Positions 37,726 through 45,275 of a stretch of DNA of 60,278 nucleotides are shown here, one piece after another. The position numbers and the translations under genes were made by a program. A model generated the notes under the pieces. The model was given only the letters and a program-made list of their open reading frames with translations, had not been told where the DNA came from and made no database searches. Source of the stretch: an uncultured Clostridia bacterium (GTDB lineage Bacteria > Bacillota > Clostridia > Oscillospirales > Ruminococcaceae); NCBI GenBank assembly GCA_947630845.1, contig CANRJB010000015.1:1-60278 (forward strand), given 5' to 3'. Position 1 is the first letter of the stretch, and each line of letters begins with the position of its first letter.

Positions 37726-37756
37726 CTATGTTCAGCCGGATTCCGGCTGAACATAG
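37726..37756. other. Perfect 14-bp hairpin between scaA and scaB
   Basis: CTATGTTCAGCCGG and CCGGCTGAACATAG flank a 3-base loop. No T run follows, so it is more likely an mRNA stability or processing element, or a partial terminator that tunes scaB relative to scaA. Confidence 0.65.
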
Positions 37757-37795
37757 TCATAAAGGTATGAAAAAATACAGAAAGGACTATGCACA

Positions 37796-40700
37796 ATGAA
37801 GAGATTTCTATCTGCATTGACTGCATTCTGCTTGTGTGCATCGACTATGGTATCGACTGTCCCTGCATCTGCACTGTATCTGGGTGATACAACTGCAGTG
37901 ATGGAGCAGGCGGATGGCGATTTTACATGGTATGTAGATGATGCGACCTATAACCCGGAAACTGATGACTTTGTAGTTGTTTCGGTAAAGGTAAAGGGTG
38001 ATCCCGGTATTTCTACTTACAATGTACAACTGCTGATCGATGGTATGACACCACTTGAGGCAGGTTGGGTCATTGCAGACACTGCACAGGGTGATGCATA
38101 TTCATTTGGTGCGTTTGACAAGAATCCGGATCTTGGTAAGGCAGCAGCCGGAGCCATGGGCAACCAGTTGGATAACCTTGTTGCAACAGATGGTGCAAGC
38201 GTTGTAGATTTCTATCTGCAGCCGGTCGATGCATCAAAGCTGAAAGGAGAGTATGCACTTTCCATCAACGATGAAGAGGGTTCGTTGGAAGTTGCCAATA
38301 CTGATAGAGTACAATTGTCTCCGACACTGGAGGGTGGTACGCTGACTGTAGTAGGCGGTGAAACACCTTCTGAGACTGAAAAACCGACTGATGCGCCAAC
38401 ACCTTCTGAGGCAGCTACGGATGCACCAGAACCGTCAGTAGCAGCGACAGAAGACCAGCCTGTAACAGGGGACACACAGGGCAGCAACAAGGGAGATTAT
38501 GACGATTTTACATGGTATGTGGATGATGCAACTTTTAACCCGAAAAAGGACGATTTTGTAGTTGTTTCCATTCGTGTAGCCAAGGATCCCGGCATTGCTA
38601 CTTATAATGTACAGTTGCTGATCGACGGTGTGACACCGCCTGAAGCAGGTTGGGTTGTTGCAGATACTGCACAGGGTGATGCATATTCATTCGGTGCATT
38701 CGACAAGAATCCGGATAAAGGTAAGGCAGCAGCCGGAGCAATGGGCAGCCAGTTGGATAACCTTGTTGCAGCAGATAAGGCAAGCGTTGTAGACTTCTAT
38801 CTGCAGCCGGTCGATGCAGCAAATCTGAAGAAGACGTATGAGCTTTCCATCAATGATGAACATGGTTCGTTGGAAGTTGCGAATACTGATAGAGAGCAGT
38901 TGTCTCCGAATCTTGTAGGCGGTATATTGACAGTTGTGACCGACGAAGACCCCACAGAGGAGCCTACGGAGGAACCCACTGACGAGCCTACGGAAGAACC
39001 TACTGAAGAACCCACAGTGGAGCCGAGCCATGCAGATTCCGCTGCAACGTGGGATATTGCTGACGAGGTTGAGGGTGCTGCCGGCAAGACTGTTCCTGTA
39101 CCGGTTACAGTTACAGATAATGACGGATTTAACAGCTTTATTGCACACTTCGAGGCAAAAGAAGGTCTGACGCTCGAAAGCGTTGAGAATGGTGCGTTTG
39201 CGAATCTGACACTGACCGATAATCTTGATAAGATGGCAGTTGCCGGTGCAGACTATACCACAGGTGCAGACCTGACAAGCGACGGCGATGTAATGATTCT
39301 GAACTTCAAGGTTCCGGATGATGCACAGCCGGGTGATGTTTATCCGATCAGCTTTGCTGATATGGAGCTGTACGACATTGACATGACAGAACTGACTCCG
39401 ACGCTTGAACCCGGTTCTATTATCATCCCTGACGTGGAGGATAGCACCACTCATGAACCTGATGATGCAGGCACATGGATTATCGGCGAGGTAGAAGCAG
39501 AGGCAGGCGAGACAGTCGTTGTACCTGTAACAATCGAAGGCGATAAGAATGGTCTGAACAGCTACATCATGAAGATGGGCATTGCAGAGGTTGACGGCGC
39601 AGCTCCGACGGTTGCATCGGCAGAGATCGGTGATGCACTGACAAACTTCACATTTGAATACAATGACGCAGTATTTGCAGGAACAGACTTTGAAGATGGA
39701 AAGAACATCGTAGCAAAGGATGGCGGCGCAGTATTCTATGTAACGTTTAATGTTCCGGCAGATGCACAGCCGGGTACACAGTATGATCTGACCTTTGACG
39801 AGCTGTCTGTGTATGACATTGATATGAATGCACTGACACCTGAAAAGGATCCGGGTTGGATCAAGATCAAGGAGCCTGAAACCACAGAAGAACCTACCGA
39901 AGAACCAACCGAAGAGCCTACAGAGGAACCCACTGAAGAGCCTACGGAAGAACCTACCGAGGAGCCTACGGAAACAAAGGCTGAACCTGATGATGCAGGC
40001 ACATGGATTATCGGTGAGGTAGAAGCAGAGGCAGGCGAGACAGTCGTTGTACCTGTAACAATCGAAGGCGATAAGAATGGTCTGAACAGCTACATCATGA
40101 AGATGGGCATTGCAGAGGTTGACGGCGCAGCTCCGACGGTTGCATCGGCAGAGATCGGTGATGCACTGACAAACTTCACATTTGAATACAATGACGCAGT
40201 ATTTGCAGGAACAGACTTTGAAGATGGAAAGAACATCGTAGCAAAGGATGGCGGCGCAGTATTCTATGTAACGTTTAATGTTCCGGCAGATGCACAGCCG
40301 GGTACACAGTATGATCTGACCTTTGATGAGCTGTCTGTGTATGACATTGATATGAATGCACTGACACCTGAAAAGGATCCGGGTTGGATCAAGATCAAGG
40401 AGTCTGAAACCACAGAAGAACCAACCGAAGAGCCTACAGAGGAATCCACTGAAGAGCCCACAGAGGAGCCTACGGAAGAACCCACTGAAGAGCCTACAGA
40501 AGAACCCACTGAAGAGCCTACAGAAGTACCTCCAGAGAAAACATATCAGGCAACATGGACGATTGGAAACAAGACTGTAAAGGCTGGCGAAGAAGCAGAG
40601 GTTGCTCTGAATGTTACAGTTGATGCGGATGAAGTAGAAGCTTTGACTTTGAATAGCTTTATCTTCACTGCTGGATTCAAGTCTGTGACAGGTATCACTT

Positions 40701-41722
40701 ATGAAGGCTATGATATTGGTGATGCTTATGCAATGGCAATTGAGGATAATGACAATGATGCTCATGATGTCATCTATGGAGACGGCTTGAAATTTGGCGG
40801 TACATCTACTGACGAAACTGGCGTAGCTGCTGAAAGCGGCAGTGTTGTAGTGACTTTGAAATTCAAGGTTTCTGCTGAAACAGCTGTTGGAAAGTATCCG
40901 GTTACATTCATCGGTGATGTTGAGGCAATTCGTCCTTCTATGAATTCCGTAGATGTAACAGAGGTCAATGGTTATATTGAAGTTGTTGAGGGAGACACCA
41001 AGACAGAATATGTTTATACTGCTGAGGGTCTGACCGATTGCTTCTTCTCACATGACGACAGACCGTTCCTGGATCAGGATTTCATTGGGAATATTCTCAC
41101 ATCTGTAAAGCGTCAAGAAGTTGTTAAGAACATATCTGATGGTACTGTAGTATCTGAGGGTGAGCTTGAAGATGTGGATCTCTCCAAGGTAGTTTCCATT
41201 GTAATTGATGGTACAGAGTGCGTAAGTGCTGCTGATGCCTATACGAAGCTGGCAGCTGGTTTGTATGTAGCTTCGCCATTCTCCGTAAAGATTGAGGATG
41301 ATGTGCTTACAGAACCTGAGATTGTTGAGGTTACTGGTGGCAATATCTATATTGGTCTGAAGGGTGATGCAAATCTGAATGGTGTAGTAGAGACAGCCGA
41401 TGCTGCAGCTGTACTGGTTTGGATTGCACAGAACGGCGCAGGTGTTGAGAATCCTTCTCTTCAGGAAAATGCTGATCTTGAGAATCTGGCATACTTCTTG
41501 GCAAATGTAGGAGGAGAATCCAAGGATCATGGTGCAACAATGGCTGGTTCTGATGTAGAATCCCCGCTGTACACCAATGATGCAAGCAATATTCTGGTTT
41601 ATATTGCAAGGCAGGGTGCCGGTGAAACGGTTGATTGGGTACCAACAATTTATGAACCCGGTGAGACTCCTGCAATTTCTCAGGCAATCTATGCTTGGGA
41701 TCAGGCACATAATGCAGGATAA
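37796..41722 (+). CDS. scaB: ScaB-like large scaffoldin: six cohesins, X-module and dockerin-like C-terminus
   Basis: 1308 residues, RBS AGAAAGGA. Signal peptide ~1-28. Cohesins 1 and 2 (~39-187, ~234-381) share the DDFTWYVDDAT..VQLLIDG type with ScaA. Cohesins 3-5 (~411-547, 554-693, 732-868) are of another type (TWDIADEVEGAAGKTVPVPV; GTWIIGEVEAEAGETVVVPV), and 4 and 5 are near copies. Cohesin 6 (~915-1068, ATWTIGNKTVKAGEEAEVAL) is a third variant. Acidic EEPT-repeat linkers separate them. The end has an X-module-like part (~1069-1187), then dockerin loops GDANLNGVVETADAAAVLVW and YTNDASNILVYIARQ. In R. flavefaciens, such ScaB holds ScaA and enzymes and docks to cell-wall ScaE (inference here). 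Confidence 0.85.
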   Translation: MKRFLSALTAFCLCASTMVSTVPASALYLGDTTAVMEQADGDFTWYVDDATYNPETDDFVVVSVKVKGDPGISTYNVQLLIDGMTPLEAGWVIADTAQGDAYSFGAFDKNPDLGKAAAGAMGNQLDNLVATDGASVVDFYLQPVDASKLKGEYALSINDEEGSLEVANTDRVQLSPTLEGGTLTVVGGETPSETEKPTDAPTPSEAATDAPEPSVAATEDQPVTGDTQGSNKGDYDDFTWYVDDATFNPKKDDFVVVSIRVAKDPGIATYNVQLLIDGVTPPEAGWVVADTAQGDAYSFGAFDKNPDKGKAAAGAMGSQLDNLVAADKASVVDFYLQPVDAANLKKTYELSINDEHGSLEVANTDREQLSPNLVGGILTVVTDEDPTEEPTEEPTDEPTEEPTEEPTVEPSHADSAATWDIADEVEGAAGKTVPVPVTVTDNDGFNSFIAHFEAKEGLTLESVENGAFANLTLTDNLDKMAVAGADYTTGADLTSDGDVMILNFKVPDDAQPGDVYPISFADMELYDIDMTELTPTLEPGSIIIPDVEDSTTHEPDDAGTWIIGEVEAEAGETVVVPVTIEGDKNGLNSYIMKMGIAEVDGAAPTVASAEIGDALTNFTFEYNDAVFAGTDFEDGKNIVAKDGGAVFYVTFNVPADAQPGTQYDLTFDELSVYDIDMNALTPEKDPGWIKIKEPETTEEPTEEPTEEPTEEPTEEPTEEPTEEPTETKAEPDDAGTWIIGEVEAEAGETVVVPVTIEGDKNGLNSYIMKMGIAEVDGAAPTVASAEIGDALTNFTFEYNDAVFAGTDFEDGKNIVAKDGGAVFYVTFNVPADAQPGTQYDLTFDELSVYDIDMNALTPEKDPGWIKIKESETTEEPTEEPTEESTEEPTEEPTEEPTEEPTEEPTEEPTEVPPEKTYQATWTIGNKTVKAGEEAEVALNVTVDADEVEALTLNSFIFTAGFKSVTGITYEGYDIGDAYAMAIEDNDNDAHDVIYGDGLKFGGTSTDETGVAAESGSVVVTLKFKVSAETAVGKYPVTFIGDVEAIRPSMNSVDVTEVNGYIEVVEGDTKTEYVYTAEGLTDCFFSHDDRPFLDQDFIGNILTSVKRQEVVKNISDGTVVSEGELEDVDLSKVVSIVIDGTECVSAADAYTKLAAGLYVASPFSVKIEDDVLTEPEIVEVTGGNIYIGLKGDANLNGVVETADAAAVLVWIAQNGAGVENPSLQENADLENLAYFLANVGGESKDHGATMAGSDVESPLYTNDASNILVYIARQGAGETVDWVPTIYEPGETPAISQAIYAWDQAHNAG
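39457..40402 (+). repeat. Tandem duplication of a cohesin module in scaB
   Basis: Segments of ~415 bp starting near 39457 and 39989 are almost identical at base level (from the GATGATGCAGGCACATGG start to GGGTTGGATCAAGATCAAGG), separated by an EEPT linker. Silent differences are few, which points to recent duplication or gene conversion. Confidence 0.92.
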
Positions 41723-41743
41723 TTGCGACAATTTATCATGTGT

Positions 41744-41779
41744 AATACCGCTCAGGCATGGTCTGAGCGGTATTTTTTT
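41744..41779 (+). terminator. Terminator of the scaffoldin operon
   Basis: AATACCGCTCAG pairs with CTGAGCGGTATT around a 7-base loop, followed by TTTTTT. A strong Rho-independent terminator directly after scaB, so cttA/scaE are not downstream in this operon. Confidence 0.92.
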
Positions 41780-41841
41780 AATTCCAACTTACGAAGAATT
41801 ATAAATTGAGTAAGTGTTAACAAATTCAGTGTACATAAAAA

Positions 41842-41865
41842 TGAGCCGAGATCAATCTCGGCTCA
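41842..41865 (-). terminator. Leftward terminator
   Basis: TGAGCCGAGA pairs with TCTCGGCTCA; the A run before it gives a T run on the minus strand. It would end leftward transcription through the kinase relic and small frame at 41876-42055. Confidence 0.7.
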
Positions 41866-41875
41866 AATGCTGTAT

Positions 41876-42055
41876 TCAATTTATTTCTTTGAAGTGCTTT
41901 GCTCTCTGTTCTTCTATCTCAAAAAATAAATACTGTTGCCCGGGCATTACTTCGCCGATGAATTCGTCGAGGTTTTTATTTTTTGTTGGTATGAGACATA
42001 TTACGATTTTCCACACAGCATCAGAACGTCCACTATAAACCAGCCATCCTTTCAT
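41876..42055 (-). CDS. Small unknown protein or gene fragment
   Basis: 59 codons on the minus strand from ATG 42055 (MKGWLVYSGRSDAVWKIVIC.. IGEVMPGQQYLFFEIEEQ..). The segment GQQYLFFEIEEQRAKHFKEI is helix-like and looks coding, but no ribosome site precedes the start and the frame lies directly against a kinase relic. It may be the 3' end of a lost gene. No family recognised. Confidence 0.35.
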   Translation of the reverse strand: MKGWLVYSGRSDAVWKIVICLIPTKNKNLDEFIGEVMPGQQYLFFEIEEQRAKHFKEIN

Positions 42056-42156
42056 AAATGTTGATCGCACCATTGTTTTGCACAACAGTTTCAGTTACGC
42101 TGTACATTCCAAGCCCATGATTATGCTTGTCTGTAGCTAAGGAGCATTTGCTTTGT
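42033..42156 (-). pseudogene. Relic of a GHKL-type histidine kinase ATPase domain
   Basis: About 40 codons on the minus strand read TSKCSLATDKHNHGLGMYSV then TETVVQNNGAINIYER. This matches the G2-box end of AgrC-like GHKL kinases (KxxHGxGLxSV..VVxKxxG). Stops bound it on both sides, with no other kinase parts. It is a decayed fragment; a peptide-sensing two-component system was probably lost here. Confidence 0.6.
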
Positions 42157-42187
42157 CTATTCTTTTTTTGCATTTATAGCTGAAAAA

Positions 42188-42218
42188 ATCCGCATTGAGA
42201 TTTCTGCTCAATGCGGAT
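42188..42218 (-). terminator. Terminator of the unknown leftward gene
   Basis: ATCCGCATTGAG (42188-42199) pairs with CTCAATGCGGAT (42207-42218); six A before it read as a T run on the minus strand. It lies ~40 bp past the stop at 42261. Confidence 0.85.
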
Positions 42219-42260
42219 AGCGGGTATTCAATCATGCAGGTTACTAAGGAAAATCACAAT

Positions 42261-42638
42261 TCAGGCAGATGTTCCCCATTGATAGAAAATGTATTCTGAC
42301 TTTGTTTCAATTCCTAAAGTAATATCATTCCATTCCGGAGCAATAATATGAACCGCACTAATCACAGGTTCATAGGCAATGCTTATACGTTGATTCATGT
42401 CTTCTAATCTTGATTTCATCCATTTCTTTTCTTCTTCATCAATGGGTGAATATATACGGTTTTTGTACATCTCATTCCATGCATCACAAAACTCTGGATT
42501 TGATTCCAGATAGTTCAATGCGTGGGTTACAAAATCATCCATTGATGAATAGTCCTTTTTGGGAGCTAACACAATCAGGATACTTTGCTCACCTGATGGA
42601 CGATTAAAACAAAGATGTCCGAAATGGATCGCAACCAT
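42261..42638 (-). CDS. Unknown small protein, possibly immunity-like
   Basis: 125 residues from ATG 42638 (MVAIHFGHLCFNRPSGEQSI) with GAGGAGG placed well upstream on the minus strand; an earlier in-frame start at 42692 is less likely. It is acidic and soluble, with alternating strands and helices (ILIVLAPKKDYSSMDDFVTHALNYLESNPEF..) and ends YEFFYQWG-like YIFYQWGTSA. No family recognised; size, isolation and own terminator suggest an accessory gene such as an immunity protein, but this is a guess. Confidence 0.7.
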   Translation of the reverse strand: MVAIHFGHLCFNRPSGEQSILIVLAPKKDYSSMDDFVTHALNYLESNPEFCDAWNEMYKNRIYSPIDEEEKKWMKSRLEDMNQRISIAYEPVISAVHIIAPEWNDITLGIETKSEYIFYQWGTSA

Positions 42639-42832
42639 ACCATTTCCTCCTCTATTATATTGCAAATTCCGATTTATACTGATCTCTTTCATCCGATAGG
42701 CAAAGTCTACCGGAATTCAGCTGCTGAAAGCAGTGTTAAGGAGGATTCGTATTACATGAAAATACCGATACCTCCCTTATACTAATATTATACATAACCC
42801 AAATGAAAATGTCAACTGCCTTCTGAAAGAAA

Positions 42833-42870
42833 AAGGGCAAGCACTCTCCAAAAGAGAAGTGTCTGCCCTT
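42833..42870. terminator. Bidirectional-looking hairpin before spoIIAA
   Basis: AAGGGCA-GCACTCTC pairs with GAGAAGTGT-CTGCCCTT with one bulge. A run of A before it favours leftward use. The 42871-43060 stretch has a low-complexity CTATTTCTAT region and no clear promoter; a sigma-H promoter for spoIIA would be expected but I cannot identify it with confidence. Confidence 0.55.
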
Positions 42871-43060
42871 ATTGCTTGTTGTATGTTTCTATCAGCGATT
42901 CTATTTCTATGATTCAATTTCTATTTCTATATGATTCTGCTATCGCTGCCTGATTTCCAACCGCACAGGCAGAAAAAAATTTCCACCCCCCGTTTCTGAC
43001 AGATTACGACACAGGTCATATGTTACAATAGAGAAAACAGATAAGAAAGGATGCAACCCC

Positions 43061-43393
43061 ATGCAAATTCATTACAACACAGAGACTGGTCAGCTCTTAG
43101 TCCAGCTCGATGGTGAAATTGACCATCACAGCAGCAATGCCCTCCGTGCAGAGGTCGATGCTGCCATCTATGCCCATCTGCCGCAGAGACTTATTCTGGA
43201 TTTCCGGAATGTCAGCTTTATGGACAGCTCCGGTATCGGGCTGATCATGGGTCGGTACAAAATTCTTCAGCCCCTCGGCAGCGAGATCATCCTCCAGAAT
43301 CCAGCCCCCCATATCAGCCGTATTCTCCGGCTCGCAGGTATGGAAAGACTTGCAAAAATACGCAGTGAAGTACAGAAGGAGGCGGTCAAATGA
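43061..43393 (+). CDS. spoIIAA: Anti-sigma F factor antagonist SpoIIAA
   Basis: 110 residues, RBS AAAGGATG. STAS-domain protein that, when dephosphorylated, frees sigma F from SpoIIAB in the forespore. The phospho-serine site is in VSFMDSSGIGLIMGRYK, and LVQLDGEIDHHSSNALRAEVD is the conserved N-terminal part. Its stop overlaps the spoIIAB start by 4 bp (ATGA), the standard operon order. Confidence 0.97.
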   Translation: MQIHYNTETGQLLVQLDGEIDHHSSNALRAEVDAAIYAHLPQRLILDFRNVSFMDSSGIGLIMGRYKILQPLGSEIILQNPAPHISRILRLAGMERLAKIRSEVQKEAVK

Positions 43394-43830
43394 AAATCAA
43401 CAACGAATTTCGATGCAGCTTTCCGGCAGTATCTGCCAATGAAGGGCTCGCAAGAGCAGCAGTGTCGGCATTTCTCATCCCGGCTGACCCCACTGCACAG
43501 GAACTTGCCGATCTGAGGACGGTCATCTCGGAGGCTGTCACGAATGCTATCGTCCATGGCTACCGGGAAACAGAGGGGGATGTATACGTGACGCTCCGCA
43601 TGCTCCCGGAACGAACGATCTACATACGTGTTGCCGACAAGGGTCGTGGCATCCCTGATGTGCAGAAAGCAATGGAACCCCTCTATACCACTGCACCTGA
43701 AGAAGATCGTGCAGGACTGGGGTTTGCCATCATGCAGACATTTACCGATACGCTCCATGTCCGCAGTACGCCCGGCAAAGGTACTGTCCTCATCATGCGG
43801 CGGCGGTTAGGGAAAACGGATGAAGCGTGA
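43390..43830 (+). CDS. spoIIAB: Anti-sigma F factor SpoIIAB
   Basis: 146 residues. GHKL-type serine kinase that binds sigma F and phosphorylates SpoIIAA. N box VISEAVTNAIVHGYRETEG, the G box VADKGRGIPDVQKAMEPLYTT and RAGLGFAIMQTFTDTLHVRSTPGKGT are all present. Overlaps spoIIAA by 4 bp and sigF by 11 bp. Confidence 0.97.
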   Translation: MKINNEFRCSFPAVSANEGLARAAVSAFLIPADPTAQELADLRTVISEAVTNAIVHGYRETEGDVYVTLRMLPERTIYIRVADKGRGIPDVQKAMEPLYTTAPEEDRAGLGFAIMQTFTDTLHVRSTPGKGTVLIMRRRLGKTDEA

Positions 43831-44473
43831 CCGTCCGGCAGCGGAAGAGCATCTCGGTCTGGTACATATGTGTGCCGGACGATTCCGGAACAGAGGCATT
43901 CCCTATGAAGACTTATACTCCGCCGGATGTGAGGGACTTGTCAAGGCGGCAAATGCCTTCGATGCTGCCCGTGGAGTGCAATTCTCGACCTATGCCGTCC
44001 CGGTCATTTTAGGGGAGATCAAGCGGCTGTTCCGGGAGGGCGGCACAGTGCATGTTTCCCGGAGTCTCCGGGAGCTTTCCATGAAGGTGCAGCAGATCCG
44101 GGAGAAGATCCTGAAAGAGACAGGCAATGACCCACCTCTTAGTATTCTCTCTGAGAAAACAGGAGCATCCCCGGAAGAAATCACCACAGCATTATGTGCA
44201 TGCAGCCCGGTGATGTCACTGACTGCTCCGGATGAGGAGGATGGTCAGATCGATATTGCCGTTGAAGCACCTGATGAGAAAATCAGCGACAGCATTGCCT
44301 TGCAGCAGGTCATGGCAACTCTTGCTCCTGCTGACCGACAGTTGCTGGAACTGCGTTATTATCAGGAACTGACACAGGTAAAAACCGCACAGCTCCTCGG
44401 CATGACACAGGTACAAGTCTCACGCAGGGAGAAAAAACTATTATTATATCTGCGGCAGGAGCTGCTGCGTTAA
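43820..44473 (+). CDS. sigF: RNA polymerase sporulation sigma factor F
   Basis: 217 residues (MKRDRPAAEEHLGLVHMCAG). Region 2: RFRNRGIPYEDLYSAGCEGLVKAANAFDAARGVQFSTYAVPVILGEIKRLFREGG. Region 3 around REKILKETGNDPPLSILSEKTG and region 4 ADRQLLELRYYQELTQVKTAQLLGMTQVQVSRREKKLL. The slightly short N-terminus lacks the usual leader residues. Third gene of the spoIIA operon; forespore-specific early transcription. Confidence 0.96.
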   Translation: MKRDRPAAEEHLGLVHMCAGRFRNRGIPYEDLYSAGCEGLVKAANAFDAARGVQFSTYAVPVILGEIKRLFREGGTVHVSRSLRELSMKVQQIREKILKETGNDPPLSILSEKTGASPEEITTALCACSPVMSLTAPDEEDGQIDIAVEAPDEKISDSIALQQVMATLAPADRQLLELRYYQELTQVKTAQLLGMTQVQVSRREKKLLLYLRQELLR

Positions 44474-44499
44474 TTTTTATAAAAAATGTGTAAAAGTAC

Positions 44500-44528
44500 T
44501 GGACAATCTGGTGCAGATGTGCTATAAT
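44500..44528 (+). promoter_or_regulatory. Promoter of the first small RHH gene
   Basis: TGGACA (44500-44505), 17 bp, TATAAT (44523-44528), about 30 bp downstream of the sigF stop. Confidence 0.75.
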
Positions 44529-44564
44529 ATAAGAGTCGGAGAATATTCTCTTTCGGAGGTGACA

Positions 44565-44603
44565 ATGCAGCCTGATGCGGAGGACTTCTCCGGCTTGCAA
44601 TAG
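44565..44603 (+). CDS. 12-residue leader peptide frame
   Basis: ATG 44565 follows a good site (TCGGAGGTGACA) and encodes MQPDAEDFSGLQ before a TAG. The following gene's own start has no good ribosome site, so the peptide may act as a translated leader that couples or controls it. Inference from spacing only. Confidence 0.4.
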   Translation: MQPDAEDFSGLQ

Positions 44604-44630
44604 TACCGTCTGATGTATCAGGCGAAAATC

Positions 44631-44810
44631 ATGTTCAGAATTGCAAAAGGGTACGATCAGGTCACAAAGACCATTCGTCTCCCGGAACCTGTAGCGGACG
44701 AGCTTGATAAGCTTGCCGCAGAAAACAACATTTCTTTCAACCAGCTTGTGAACCAATGCATTCATTTTGCTTTGGAATCACAGTTGGAATCTGAGACAAC
44801 CGTGAAGTAA
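44631..44810 (+). CDS. Small ribbon-helix-helix-like protein, copy 1
   Basis: 59 residues from ATG 44631 (MFRIAKGYDQVTKTIRLPEP), chosen because the paralog at 45053 starts at the same point; ATG 44613 is in frame upstream. A short strand (QVTKTIRLPEPVADELDKLA) followed by two helices (AENNISFNQLVNQCIHFALES) is the MetJ/Arc fold seen in small DNA-binding proteins and antitoxins. No toxin gene is adjacent. Target unknown. Confidence 0.75.
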   Translation: MFRIAKGYDQVTKTIRLPEPVADELDKLAAENNISFNQLVNQCIHFALESQLESETTVK

Positions 44811-44909
44811 TACGGATTCACGTTTTTTTGTATAAGGGGGTGTGGTTATGTACAAGCGTTGATACAAATATGGCTTTCTGAACAGAATTTTCGTGCATAT
44901 TGTCACCAC

Positions 44910-44940
44910 AAGCCTGCTTCCGCCGTCTGAAAGCAGGCTT
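44910..44940 (+). terminator. Terminator between the two RHH genes
   Basis: AAGCCTGCTT (44910-44919) pairs with AAGCAGGCTT (44931-44940), followed by ATTT. The two paralogs are probably separate transcripts. Confidence 0.65.
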
Positions 44941-45052
44941 ATTTGCATACATTTTGCAAGCAGGATTGCCATCAGAAATAAGGCTATCTTTTTTCACACG
45001 GTTATGCTATAATTATAAACAGAACAGAAATTCTATGATAGTGGTGATTCTC

Positions 45053-45247
45053 ATGTTTGTCATAGCAAAAGGGTTTTCACAGGTCACAAAGACCATCCGT
45101 ATCCCGGAACCCATTGCAGAAAAACTCGAACAGCTTGCAGCGGATAATAATATATCCTTCAATCAGCTTGTCAACCAGTGTATCATATTTGCGCTGGAAT
45201 CCCGTGAATGTGCGGACTCCTCCACGCCGTCAACCTCCTTAACATAG
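45053..45247 (+). CDS. Small ribbon-helix-helix-like protein, copy 2
   Basis: 64 residues (MFVIAKGFSQVTKTIRIPEP..), closely similar to copy 1 over its whole length: the core ISFNQLVNQCI-FALES is identical except one residue. It has a short Ser/Thr tail in addition. A TATAAT box at 45008-45013 may be its -10, but no good -35 is seen. The pair arose by local duplication. ATG 45035 is a possible longer start. It ends 28 bp before the convergent mutY gene. Confidence 0.75.
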   Translation: MFVIAKGFSQVTKTIRIPEPIAEKLEQLAADNNISFNQLVNQCIIFALESRECADSSTPSTSLT

Positions 45248-45275
45248 AGATGCTGCCCATTCATGGGCAGCTCTC

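Noticed and set aside
38687-40765. A 692-codon open frame antisense to scaB
   Set aside because: It mirrors the scaB cohesin repeats, is rich in Cys/Ile/Arg without domains, and lacks a start site; a by-product of repeat codon bias.
43000-43035. Sigma-A promoter before spoIIAA from TACAAT at 43024
   Set aside because: No -35 at a proper distance; a sigma-H promoter is expected there but the match is too weak to call.
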